Source: JBOGOC01 sp050747525
Lineage (GTDB): Bacteria; Acidobacteriota; Polarisedimenticolia; JACPZX01; DASXTC01
NCBI GenBank assembly: GCA_050747525.1
Contig: JBOGOC010000088.1
Span: 1 to 64,000, forward strand
DNA length: 64,000 nucleotides
Direction: 5' to 3'
This document shows positions 17,541-27,100 of this stretch, in pieces; position 1 is the stretch's first letter, and each line of letters starts with the position of its first letter. The position numbers and the translations under genes were made by a program. Under the pieces are notes generated by a model, which worked only from the letters and a program-made list of their open reading frames with translations, was not told the DNA's origin and searched no databases.

Positions 17541-18302
17541 TTAGAACGCTGAGGTGGCCTGGGTCAGGGAGGCGAAGGGAGGGGCACGCCCCTCATGCAG
17601 GCGAGGCGGGCGCCTCAGGACAGGCGCCCGGGAGGAGTCCGTACGGCGGTGGAGACGTGCGAGGGAATGGCGCAGCCGCCTCAGGACAGGGATCCAGCCC
17701 TCCGGCGCGTGCCTCGCGGCGAGCCACGACTCCAGATCTTCTCTCGAGTCGAGATCCCCCAGGGGCTCGAGCAGGACCACGCGGAAGCCGGCGGCGGCAA
17801 GAGTCCGAATCAGGTCGGCGCGGGCACTGGTTCCACACCAGCGGACGTGACGCAGGCTCTCTCCGATCGGGCGCCCCATTGCCAGCAGGTAGATCCCGCC
17901 ATCGGTGGCGGGTCCCATCACCACGGCATCGGCGTCGAGGCGGATCTCCTCCAGGGCGCGGCGGATGTGGCGCGCGGTCAGGCCCGGGGTGTCCGAGCCC
18001 AGCACCACCATCGGCCCGGAGCTGATGCGGGCCATCCGGGCCATGGCGTCCATCAGCCGCTGGCCGAAGCCCGTGCCCTCCTGCGGCAGCCGTGGGAGAT
18101 CGACCGGAAGACGGGCGTCCTCCGGGCACGACACCATCACGCGGCACCCCGCGCTCACCGAGGCATCCACGGCGCTGAGCAGGCACTGGGCGCGCAGAGC
18201 CAGCTCATCGTCTTCCAGCCGGCTCGGGAGAAGCGGGCGCCGCGCGCGCTCGCCGCCGGGGCCCAGCGTGAAGATCAGCGCGCAGGGATGAGTGGGCTTC
18301 AC
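17541..18302 (-). CDS. DUF2064/TIGR04282-type glycosyltransferase
   Basis: 253 residues from a GTG at 18302, chosen because AGGGAG lies 5 nt upstream; a Met at 18383 lacks such support. A GT-A-like nucleotidyl/glycosyltransferase fold is indicated by VVLGSDTPGL followed by DADAVVMGPATDGGIYLLAM, the pattern of the radical-SAM/selenodomain-associated transferases. The C-terminal ~40 residues are Arg/Pro-rich and poorly conserved. It lies 51 nt upstream of the TonB receptor gene and reads into the operon that ends in a radical SAM enzyme, matching the known genomic association of the family. Confidence 0.82.
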   Translation of the reverse strand: MKPTHPCALIFTLGPGGERARRPLLPSRLEDDELALRAQCLLSAVDASVSAGCRVMVSCPEDARLPVDLPRLPQEGTGFGQRLMDAMARMARISSGPMVVLGSDTPGLTARHIRRALEEIRLDADAVVMGPATDGGIYLLAMGRPIGESLRHVRWCGTSARADLIRTLAAAGFRVVLLEPLGDLDSREDLESWLAARHAPEGWIPVLRRLRHSLARLHRRTDSSRAPVLRRPPRLHEGRAPPFASLTQATSAF

Positions 18303-18409
18303 GAGGACTCCCTGAGCAAGGAGTGGGCCAGCATTCCGGGTCCGATCGGCCCCGCCACGGTCACCACCTCTGCCCGCTCTCATAGGATTTCGTACGCGCC
18401 CCTCATCCT

Positions 18410-21265
18410 CTATTGATAGTCACTCAGCAGCACGACGTCCTGGCTCGTCTCGCCGTAGGTGAAGACCGCGCTCCTCGAATCCCGGGCCCAGGCGTACCTG
18501 AAGATCTGTCCGGTCCTGAAGTCCGCCAGCCTCGACGGCTGCCTGGACGCCCCCGGCTCGAAGACCCAGAGGCTGTCCTGCTGGCCGAGGCGCCGGTGCA
18601 TGAGGACTTTCCGGCCGTCGGGAGACCACTCGTGCCCCTTGATGCGGCCCTCCTTGAAGTGCGTGAGCTGGTCGGTGGCCTCCCTGGCGATGGGCCGTCT
18701 CATGAGGTTGAAGCCCGTGTCGCGGTCGACGTAGGTGAGAGCTTCTCCGTCCGGCGCCCATTTCAGGTCGATCGCTCCGGGCGGGAGCAGGAACGAGCCG
18801 AGAGGATCCCCGCCGACGGCCGGCACGACGATGCGCTTCGGGTAAAGGCTCCCCTCGGTCTTCTCCAGCCCCGTATAGAGCAGGCGCCGGGAGTCGGGTG
18901 AGAAGAGCGGGGCCTCGCTGGATTGAAGGGGAAGGACGAATCGCGGCTCTCCCCCGGCCAGGCTCAGAGACAGGACTCTGGATAGGTTGTCGAACCTCAC
19001 GAAGAGCGCGGTCGTTCCGTCGGGAGAGACATCGAGGAGGATCTCGCCGGAGCCGTCGGTGAGCTGCTTGAGCCCGGACCCGTCCGGGTTCACCCTCCAG
19101 AGGTGCAGGATCGCTTCATCCGACACCTGCGTGAAGACCAGCCCCGCCGGCTCGGCGTAGCACAGGCTCTGCACGTAGATCCCCTCGGTGCTGAGCTGCC
19201 GTCGGCCCGTTCCATCGGGCTCGATGCGCCAGAGGAACACGCGCTCTCCCAGGCCGGCGCTGAAGGCGACACCCCCATCGGCGAGCGGCTGGATGTATTC
19301 GAGGCTCGAAGTGCCGCCGGATCCGGCTGTGATGGAGCGCGGCTCGCCCCCGGTCCCCAGCGGAGCCACCCAGATGTTGGCCACGCCCGTCCTCCTGACG
19401 GCGGCGATCACCTTCCCGTCGGTCGAGAGCGACAGGTTGTCGTACCCGTCCAGATCGCTGGTCGTCCGCCGGACGTCTCCGTCGGGAAATGAGAGCCGGT
19501 AGATCTGGTTGGCGGTCGTGCCGATGACGTAGGCGCTCATCATGATGGCGCTGCCATCCGGAACCCAGCCGAGGCTGTTGACGAAGAGCCACGTCTTCGG
19601 TCCCACCGGAGTCTTCTCGCCGCTCTGCGCGTCGATGGTCACGACCTGCGTGTGCGCTCCTCCCGCGGCATTGAAGATGGGCACCGCGATGCGCTTCCCG
19701 TCGGGGGACCAGGCGGGAGTCCCGCCGCCTCCCGGGCCGGCGAAGCTCTCCGGATCCTTGACGCGGATCAGCTCGCGCTCCTGTCCCGTCTGCGTGTCGA
19801 AGATGACGAGAGAGTCGGCTCCGTCGTCGAGCAGGCCTCGCCGGAAGCAGAGCTGCTTTCCGTCGGGAGACATCGACACCGCCGTGTCCACGTTGAAGAC
19901 GATCTTGCGCGGCGATCCCCCCAGCGAGGCCACCTGAAAGAGCGCATGGTAGTTGGGCAGCTTGGGATCGCGGTTCAGGAAATAGAGATAGTCCCCGTCG
20001 GGCGAGAAGCTGATGCCGCCCATGGGGAACGGCTGGGAGAGGATCTGCACCTCGCTTCCCGTGCGCACCTGCCGCACGTTGAGGGCGCTCAGGTCGCCCA
20101 TGGTGGTGACATAGGCCAGGTAGCGGCCGTCGCCGGAGAGGACCGACTCGACGAGATCGTTGCGGGTCATGAGGATGGTGCGCCTCAACGACCTGTCCGG
20201 CGCGGCGGGAGGCGCGCCTCTCGGCAGCAGCGCATAGAGACCGCCGGCTGCGCCGAGACTCGCCAGCACGAGGATCGCCGCCAGCGCCGGCGTGATGCCC
20301 CTGCGTCGGGGGGGCGGCGCGGACAGGGCGCCCGAGGGGAGCGGGAGCGAGTCCCACCTCTCGGCCACCTCGCGGAGATCGATGGCCAGGTCCTTCATGG
20401 ACTGGAGCCGCTCGTCGGGCTGCTTGGCTAGGCACCGGCGGATGAGCCGCCGGAGATCGCCGGGGACCGCGGCGTTCAGCTCCTCCACGGGAACGGGCCG
20501 CTCGCGCAGGATCTGGTGCATGACCTCCACGTCGGTGTCGGCGACGAAGGGCCGGCGCCGCGTGGCAGCCTCGTAGAGGATACACCCCATCGAAAAGATG
20601 TCCGATCGAGAGTCGGCCACCTTCCCCGCGACCTGCTCCGGGGACATGTATCCCACGGTCCCCATCACCGTCCCTTCCCTGGTGTTGGCCACCTCCGTGG
20701 GGGCGCTGCTGCGGTCGTCCGTGGAGGCGGCCCGCTTTTCGGTGAGCTTGGCGAGGCCGAAGTCCAGGACCTTCACGATCCCGTCGGTCGAGACCATGAT
20801 GTTGCCGGGCTTGAGGTCCCGATGGACGATCCCCGAGACATGGGCCCGGGCGACCCCTTCCGCGGCCTGGGCGATGTAGCCCACCAGGGTCCTGAGGTCC
20901 TCGGCCTGGTCGTGGATCAGATCGGTCAGGGTCTTGCCGGTGACCAGCTCCATGGAGATGTAGCGGATGGAGGCGGCCTCGCCCCCTTCCGGCCCGCGGC
21001 CCGCGGCCCTCACCGTCGCCTCCCCTATCTCGTAGATGGTCACGATGTTGGGATGGTTCAGCGATGACGCCGACCTGGCCTCGGCGATGAAGCGCCTGAC
21101 GCGGTCTTCGCTGCGCACCAGCCCGGGGGGGAGGATCTTGAGGGCCACGCTCCTCTCGAGGCTCTCGTCGAGGGCGGCGTAGACCTCGCCCATCCCGCCG
21201 GCTCCGAGGGGACCCGTGATCCGGTAGTGGGAGATTCGATCCTCGGGCCGAAGCGTGCCGTTCAT
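18410..21265 (-). CDS. Membrane Ser/Thr kinase with PD40 propeller
   Basis: 951 residues from the Met at 21265. The kinase domain starts at once: GAGGMGEVY, VALKILPPG, HRDLKPGN near 148, DFGLAKL near 168 and GYMSPEQ. A single transmembrane helix follows at ~320-343. The extracytoplasmic part (~360-950) is made of WD40-like PD40/TolB-type blades with repeated SPDGKxL/WSPDG motifs. Such receptor kinases sense periplasmic cues in Acidobacteriota and Myxococcota; the ligand is unknown. It is divergent from the antiporter gene across only 62 nt, which must hold both promoters. Confidence 0.92.
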   Translation of the reverse strand: MNGTLRPEDRISHYRITGPLGAGGMGEVYAALDESLERSVALKILPPGLVRSEDRVRRFIAEARSASSLNHPNIVTIYEIGEATVRAAGRGPEGGEAASIRYISMELVTGKTLTDLIHDQAEDLRTLVGYIAQAAEGVARAHVSGIVHRDLKPGNIMVSTDGIVKVLDFGLAKLTEKRAASTDDRSSAPTEVANTREGTVMGTVGYMSPEQVAGKVADSRSDIFSMGCILYEAATRRRPFVADTDVEVMHQILRERPVPVEELNAAVPGDLRRLIRRCLAKQPDERLQSMKDLAIDLREVAERWDSLPLPSGALSAPPPRRRGITPALAAILVLASLGAAGGLYALLPRGAPPAAPDRSLRRTILMTRNDLVESVLSGDGRYLAYVTTMGDLSALNVRQVRTGSEVQILSQPFPMGGISFSPDGDYLYFLNRDPKLPNYHALFQVASLGGSPRKIVFNVDTAVSMSPDGKQLCFRRGLLDDGADSLVIFDTQTGQERELIRVKDPESFAGPGGGGTPAWSPDGKRIAVPIFNAAGGAHTQVVTIDAQSGEKTPVGPKTWLFVNSLGWVPDGSAIMMSAYVIGTTANQIYRLSFPDGDVRRTTSDLDGYDNLSLSTDGKVIAAVRRTGVANIWVAPLGTGGEPRSITAGSGGTSSLEYIQPLADGGVAFSAGLGERVFLWRIEPDGTGRRQLSTEGIYVQSLCYAEPAGLVFTQVSDEAILHLWRVNPDGSGLKQLTDGSGEILLDVSPDGTTALFVRFDNLSRVLSLSLAGGEPRFVLPLQSSEAPLFSPDSRRLLYTGLEKTEGSLYPKRIVVPAVGGDPLGSFLLPPGAIDLKWAPDGEALTYVDRDTGFNLMRRPIAREATDQLTHFKEGRIKGHEWSPDGRKVLMHRRLGQQDSLWVFEPGASRQPSRLADFRTGQIFRYAWARDSRSAVFTYGETSQDVVLLSDYQ

Positions 21266-21327
21266 GGTGGATGGGCAGTCTACCGCCGTCGCGCGAGCAA
21301 CGTCTATCTGATACATTCTCCGGCCCC

Positions 21328-23043
21328 ATGCACGGCCACCTGCTTCAAGACATTGGTTACTGCATCGTCACCGCGACGGCACTGGCCTACCTTGCCCGGC
21401 TGGCGCGCCAGCCGTTGCTGCTGGCCTACATCGCCGCAGGCATCCTGATCGGCCCGCTGGGCCTGCGGCTGGTCACCGACCCGGCGTCCATCAACACCCT
21501 CGCCGAGCTGGGCCTGGCCTTCCTGCTCTTCATCGTGGGGCTGGAGATCGACCTCAAGAAGCTGATCGCTTCCGTCAGGGTCGCGGCCTTCGCCACCCTG
21601 ATCCAGGTCGGGGGGAGCGCCCTTCTGGGCGGGCTGGCCGCCACCTGGATGGGGTTCGGGGGGTTGGCCGCCAGCTACATCGGGGCGGCCGTGGCGTTCT
21701 CCAGCACGCTGATCGTGGTTAAGCTGCTTTCCGATCGGAGCGAGCTGGACACGGTCGCCGGACGGACGACGCTGGCGATCCTCCTGTTCCAGGACGTCCT
21801 GGCCATCGTCGTGCTGGCGGTCCAGCCCAACATCGGCGCCACCGGAATGGAGGCCGCCTCACCGCTGGCGGCGATGGGATGGTCGGTGCTGAAGGGGCTG
21901 GCCCTGATTGGCGGGACCCTTCTGGCCAGCCGTTTCGTGCTCCCTCCCCTGTTCCGCTGGGTGGCCACCTACCCCGAGATCGTGCTGGTGAGCGCGGTGT
22001 CGTGGTGCTTCCTGGTCTGCCACGCGTCCATGCAGGCGGGCTTCTCGTCCGCCATGGGGGCACTGCTCGCCGGGGTGAGCATCTCTGCCTTTCCGTACTC
22101 GCTCGAGGTGGTGGCCAAGATCCGATCGCTGCGCGACTTCTTCGTGACGCTGTTCTTCGTGTCGCTGGGCCTGCTGCTGGTCGTCCCTTCGACGAAGCTG
22201 CTCGGAGCGGCGCTGCTCCTGTCCGGCCTGGTGGTAGCCAGCCGCTTCCTGACCATCCTTCCGTCGCTCCGCCTGGTCGGATTCGACAACCGCGTCGGCC
22301 TGCTCACCTCGATGCACCTCTCGCAGACCAGCGAGTTCGGTCTGGTGATCCTGCTCATCGGCGCCTCCGACCGGTACCGGCACGTGGGGGCCGAGGTGGT
22401 CTCGCTGGTGGTCATGGTCCTGGTGATCACCGCGGTGCTCTCCACCTACCTCGTCCAGTACGGACACCGCATCACCGCGTTCCTGGTGCACCGGGCCTCC
22501 GGCACGCCTTTCGAGGATGTTCCCTCCAGGAAGGCGCGCATGGGAGAGCCTTCGAGCGCGCCCATCGTGCTGGTGGGCTGCTTCAGGGTCGGCTCGTCGC
22601 TCGTGCACGAGCTGCTTCGGGCGGGACTGCCGTTCAAGGTGATCGACTTCAACCCGCGCCTCCACCGGGAGCTCGAGAAGCTGGGCGTGGCGTCCACCTA
22701 CGGCGACATCAGCCACCTGGACACCCTCGAGCACGCCGGAGTCCGCGAGGCGCGGGTGATCATTTCGCCGATTCCCGACGATTTCCTCCGGGGCACGAGC
22801 AACCGGAAGCTGCTGGAGTCGTTCAAACGGCTGAATCCGGAGGCGACGACCATCGTCACGGCGGAGTCGGTGGCCCAGGCCCTCGAGCTCTACAAGACGG
22901 GCGCCGACTACGTCCTCACCCCAGGCCTCCTGGGCTCGGACCGCCTGGCGGAGATCCTCAAGCTTGCCTCGGACGGCTCGCTGGAGGAGGTCCGGACGCG
23001 CGAGATCCGGCAGCTCGTGGAGAGGAAACAGGTCGCTCTCTAG
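21328..23043 (+). CDS. Kef-type cation:proton antiporter with TrkA-N domain
   Basis: 571 residues. Residues ~1-400 carry about 12 hydrophobic helices of the CPA2 family, with GLAFLLFIVGLEIDLKKL and FFVTLFFVSLGLLL as recognisable stretches. Residues ~410-530 are a Rossmann TrkA-N/RCK-type NAD-binding domain (VLVGCFRVGSSLVHEL, then VIDFNP), where the usual GxGxxG is replaced by GCFRVG. The Met at 21328 is chosen because it begins the first helix region. Likely K+/H+ or Na+/H+ exchange controlled by nucleotide or glutathione-type ligands; specificity cannot be read. Confidence 0.9.
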   Translation: MHGHLLQDIGYCIVTATALAYLARLARQPLLLAYIAAGILIGPLGLRLVTDPASINTLAELGLAFLLFIVGLEIDLKKLIASVRVAAFATLIQVGGSALLGGLAATWMGFGGLAASYIGAAVAFSSTLIVVKLLSDRSELDTVAGRTTLAILLFQDVLAIVVLAVQPNIGATGMEAASPLAAMGWSVLKGLALIGGTLLASRFVLPPLFRWVATYPEIVLVSAVSWCFLVCHASMQAGFSSAMGALLAGVSISAFPYSLEVVAKIRSLRDFFVTLFFVSLGLLLVVPSTKLLGAALLLSGLVVASRFLTILPSLRLVGFDNRVGLLTSMHLSQTSEFGLVILLIGASDRYRHVGAEVVSLVVMVLVITAVLSTYLVQYGHRITAFLVHRASGTPFEDVPSRKARMGEPSSAPIVLVGCFRVGSSLVHELLRAGLPFKVIDFNPRLHRELEKLGVASTYGDISHLDTLEHAGVREARVIISPIPDDFLRGTSNRKLLESFKRLNPEATTIVTAESVAQALELYKTGADYVLTPGLLGSDRLAEILKLASDGSLEEVRTREIRQLVERKQVAL

Positions 23044-23050
23044 CTCCGGG

Positions 23051-24103
23051 TCACGGGCAGGTGGCGATCGACTGGGGCACGCAGGGGGCGCTCGATGCCG
23101 GCCGCTCGGACAGGTCGCTCTTCAGGCCGTACGACCCCTCCCGGGCGCCGTTGTGCGGCACCACCAGGTAGTAGCGTCCCCCCGATCCCGGCGTCAGGGT
23201 GACGGTCATGGAGCCCGCCGTGCTGCAGAGGCGAGGCTGGTGGCTGGTGAAGTCCTCAAGGACCCCCTCGTACACGGCAAAGTCGGTGTCGGTCGCGGTG
23301 CAGGAGGCGCTCCAACTCAGCGTGATGTCGCCACCGGGAGCGAGATCGACGGTCAGCGGCACCCCGGGCGTGGGACCGCCATCGGGCACCCTGCCGGCTC
23401 CGGCGGGCGGGGGAGTGAATTCCACGCGAAGGGCCGGCCGGAGGGTGGCGACGCGATTCTCTCTCGAATCGAAACGCTTGGCGGTCGTGGTGACGGACTC
23501 ATCCCCCACGATGACCCAGCCGAAGTTGCCTGCGGGCGAGTCGAGCCACGATTGCGCATCGGCCACCATGCCCGCCGTGGAGCCCCAGGTGTACGGTCCG
23601 ATCTGGTCAACGACGATCGTCGCGGCCGGCACGGCGTTGTAGTCCCCCCCTGGCTGGGCCCAGAAGGACGTATCGAAGAAGGTGTGCACCCACGTTGCGT
23701 CCCCGGTGTCGGCGGCGGTCCCCATCCCCTCCATCATGGGAGCGTCCGAGGTCCCCTCGCCCCAGTCGGCGGCGGCGCGGTGCAGGGAGACCGGCACTCC
23801 CAGCGCGATCGTCAGGGACATGTTCAATGTGAGCTGCACGCTCGTGATGGTGGAGCCGGCCGGGACGGCAGCGGCCACGTCGAAGGCGATCAGGGCGCGG
23901 CGCGTCTGGGGGATGGCGGTCTTCCCGGCAAAGAGGAATTCACCGGCCCCGTTGCTCAGGGCTCCCGTCGCGCTTTCAAAGAGGGTGTTGTCCCTGCTCG
24001 CCGGCAGGGTGATCACGTCCGCCCGCACCCACCCTTCGCCCATCACGCACGCGCTCGCCAGCAGCATGAATGCCAGACGGCCCGCGCGGCGAGGGTTTTT
24101 CAT
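23051..24103 (-). CDS. DNRLRE-domain secreted protein with Cys-Pro C-terminal module
   Basis: 350 residues. A signal peptide is present from the Met at 24103. A DNRLRE-like domain covers ~30-230: DNTLFE, RRALIAFDV, TSVQLTLNM, VHTFFDT, TTTAKRFDSREN. The final ~110 residues are a fibronectin-like module (GDITLSWSASC, RYYLVVPHNGAREGSYGL) ending in Thr-Cys-Pro. Divergent N-terminal domains with the same C-terminal module occur three more times in this window. The stop is 8 nt from the antiporter stop (convergent). Cell-surface or extracellular; function unknown. Confidence 0.82.
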   Translation of the reverse strand: MKNPRRAGRLAFMLLASACVMGEGWVRADVITLPASRDNTLFESATGALSNGAGEFLFAGKTAIPQTRRALIAFDVAAAVPAGSTITSVQLTLNMSLTIALGVPVSLHRAAADWGEGTSDAPMMEGMGTAADTGDATWVHTFFDTSFWAQPGGDYNAVPAATIVVDQIGPYTWGSTAGMVADAQSWLDSPAGNFGWVIVGDESVTTTAKRFDSRENRVATLRPALRVEFTPPPAGAGRVPDGGPTPGVPLTVDLAPGGDITLSWSASCTATDTDFAVYEGVLEDFTSHQPRLCSTAGSMTVTLTPGSGGRYYLVVPHNGAREGSYGLKSDLSERPASSAPCVPQSIATCP

Positions 24104-24178
24104 GCAGCATCCTGGCGGTTCAGGCGACTCCACCTCTGTGCGCAAAGTCACAAACGGGCTGGCTAGCCGGTCCCCGCA

Positions 24179-27100
24179 TCAGGGACAGGCGTCGTTGACG
24201 TGACGCTCCGTCGTCGGGACGCCGTTGTCCTCCGCGAAGCCCCAGCTGCCGGTGCCGCACGTGTCCCGCCCCCGGATGAGGTACCAGAAGATCTCCCCCA
24301 CGGCGGGGACCGTGGCGTCCGTCGCCTGCTGCACGCCGATCCCCGTATCCGTGCACGCCCCATTCGCGCCGCTGGTGATCGGCGGCTGACTCATCAGTCC
24401 CCGGGCGACGTCGAAGACGACCGGCGGCGCCGTCCCGGAGAGCGGATCCCAGCCGAGGGTGAGGTTGTCCGCGCCGAAAGTCACGTTCGACGCCTCACCT
24501 GGCGGCGGCAACGGCGTCCCGGGAGCGCAGGCGCCGCCCTGACACGTGTCGTTCTGGGTGCACGCGTTGCCGTCGCTGCACGTGGTCCCGTTGGGCTGCG
24601 ACAGGTTGGACGGGCAGAACGAGCTCGATCCCGTGCACGTCTCGGCCACGTCGCACGTCCCCGTCGCCGCACGGCAGACCGCGCCGGCGCCTCCCGAAGT
24701 GTGATGACAGATTCCCGCGAGGGGCGCCTTGTCGGCCGGGCTCCACGCGGGGCTGGCCGTCAGCGTGCCGTTCTGCGCGGGCGAGGTCGAATCGGCCGCG
24801 GACGCGCCGCCGTTCTCGTTCAGGCCCCACCGGCCGATCAGGTTCGTGGCCGACGCGATCTCCTGGCTCAGGCCGGCCTGGATCTCCGCCTGGGTCAGGG
24901 CGCGGTTCCACACCCTCACCTCGTCCATGACCCCGGCGTACGATCCCGCCGCCAGGGGGGCGGACGTCATCGCCGTCCCCAGGCCGAAGTGCTGGATGCT
25001 GTCGTAGCGAGGCTCCACCCCCGGGTTCTGCGGGCAGGAGCCGGCGGGGCTGCAGGTCGTGCAGCTCGTCCCGTCGGCCGTGGTCCCTTCGACACCGTCG
25101 ATGTAGAACCTCCAGCCCGTCGTGGTGCTGTAGGTGACGGCCACGTGGTGCCAGCTCTGGTCCGCGATAGAGGCGGAGCTGCACGCCGGGTGGTTCTGGC
25201 CGGCGCTCCAGCCGCCCCCCGCCGCGAACTGCTCGAAGTCCGCCACGGGCCGGCCGGTCGCCGTGATCCCGAGGAAGTAGTTGCAGTCCACGTTCGAGTT
25301 CTCGGCCTCGCCGCGGCCCTTGGTCACCAGCGGCACCGCGGTGACGCCGCCGGTGCCGGTGCTCGTCGTCGTCCCCCATGAAGCGCCGTCACGCCGGACC
25401 CACGCCTCGAGCGTGAAGGCCCGGGCGCCCAGAGCGGTCTCGCCGGCCGCCGCCCCCATGGTCACGTAGTCGTTCGTCCCGGCGAAATTGAGCGCGGAGA
25501 CGTTGCCCCCCACGCAGGCGTCGGCGGTGCAGGCGTTCGCATCGTCGCACTGCCCGACCGCGGTGCAGGAAACGGGAGCCGCGTTCTGGCAGCTGCCGCT
25601 CAGGCAGGCATCGACGGTGGTCGTGTTGCCGTCATCGCACTGCGCATCCTCCGCGCAGCATCCTGGCGCGGGAGAGTAGGCCGCGCCGCACGTCCCGCTG
25701 CTGCATGTGTCCACCGTGCACGCATTCGAGTCGGCCGTGCACGAGGAGCCGTCCGGCAAGGTCGAGGAAGAGCAGCCGACGGCCGCGAGGGCCGGGGCCC
25801 CGGCCACCCAGGCCGTGGCCAGATTGAAGTTGGTGAGCGTCCCGTTACTGGCGGGAGACGTGGAGTCGAGCGCCGACGCACCGGTCCCCTCGTCGAGCCC
25901 CCACCGGCCCACGAGCCCCGGCATGGAGGTGATCCGCCGGGTCGATGCCGTGAAGATCTCGGCCGGGGTGCGGGCATGGTTCCAGATGCGCGCCTCGTCC
26001 AGCATCCCCTGGAAGGCGCCCAGCCGCGTCCCGGTGGATGTCAGCATCGCTCCGAGCCCCGCGTGCTGAATGCTGTCCGACCTTGGCGTGAACGCGCCCA
26101 CCGCCAGGGTGACTTCCAGACCACCGTTCAGGTACAACCGCCACGTCGTCCCGTCGTACGTCGCCGCGGCGTGGTACCAGGTGTCGTTCGCGATCGGCGT
26201 CGTTCCAGACAACGGATGGTTGAGCCCCGTCGCCGTGTCCTCGAAGTCCGCGGCCAGGACGTTGCCCGCCGTGTTGATGCCGAGGATGTAATTAGCGTCG
26301 ACGTTGGAGCCGTCCGCCTCGGGCGCCCCCTTGGTCACCAGCGGGATGAGCGAGGGGATCCCTCCCGAGCCCGTCTGGTTGGCGATACCCGTGCCGGTCC
26401 TTTTGAACCAGGTCTCGATGGTGAACTGCGCGCTCCCCAGCTCGGAGGCGCCGCCGAAGGTGACGTAGTCGTTGGTCCCGTCGAACGACAGAGCCCCTTG
26501 TGCCGCAGCGGCCGCGCAGACGTCGCCCGTGCAGGAATTGCCGTCGTCGCAGATGGAGGTGTCCGGTGCCCCGCCACAGACGCCGGCTGAGCAGGTGTCC
26601 CCCGAGGTGCAGCCGCTGCCGTCGTCGCACGTGGTGCCGTCACTCACCGCCGTGTGCCCGCAGCCTCCACCGCTGCAGGAGTCCAGCGTGCACGAGTTGC
26701 CGTCGTTGCAGTCGAGCGGCGTGCCGCCGACGCACTGGCCGTCGCCGGGATTGCAGGTCTCGACGCCGTTGCACGCGTCGCCGTCCGAGCAGGCCACCGG
26801 CGTGAAGACGCAGCCAAGGCCCGGGTCGCAGCTGTCCGTGGTGCACAGGTTGCCGTCGTTGCAGGTGGTCGCCGCATGGCTGCAGTTTCCGGCCTGCAGG
26901 AGCGGCTTGTCCGTCGGGTCGAAGACCGGAGCGTTGAACAAGGCCCCGTTCTCGGCGGGGGCCGTCGAGTCGGTCACGGTGACGCCGTCCTCGAATCCCC
27001 ACCGGCCGATCAGCCCCGTCCCTGTGGTGAGCGGAACGTTCATGTTCGCCTGGATCTCGGGCTGGCCGAGCACCCGGTTCCACACCCGGACCTCGTCGAG

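Noticed and set aside
14913..17552. 879-codon open frame on the plus strand
   Set aside because: Exactly opposite the TonB receptor; no family motifs, no ribosome site, composition typical of antisense GC-rich frames.
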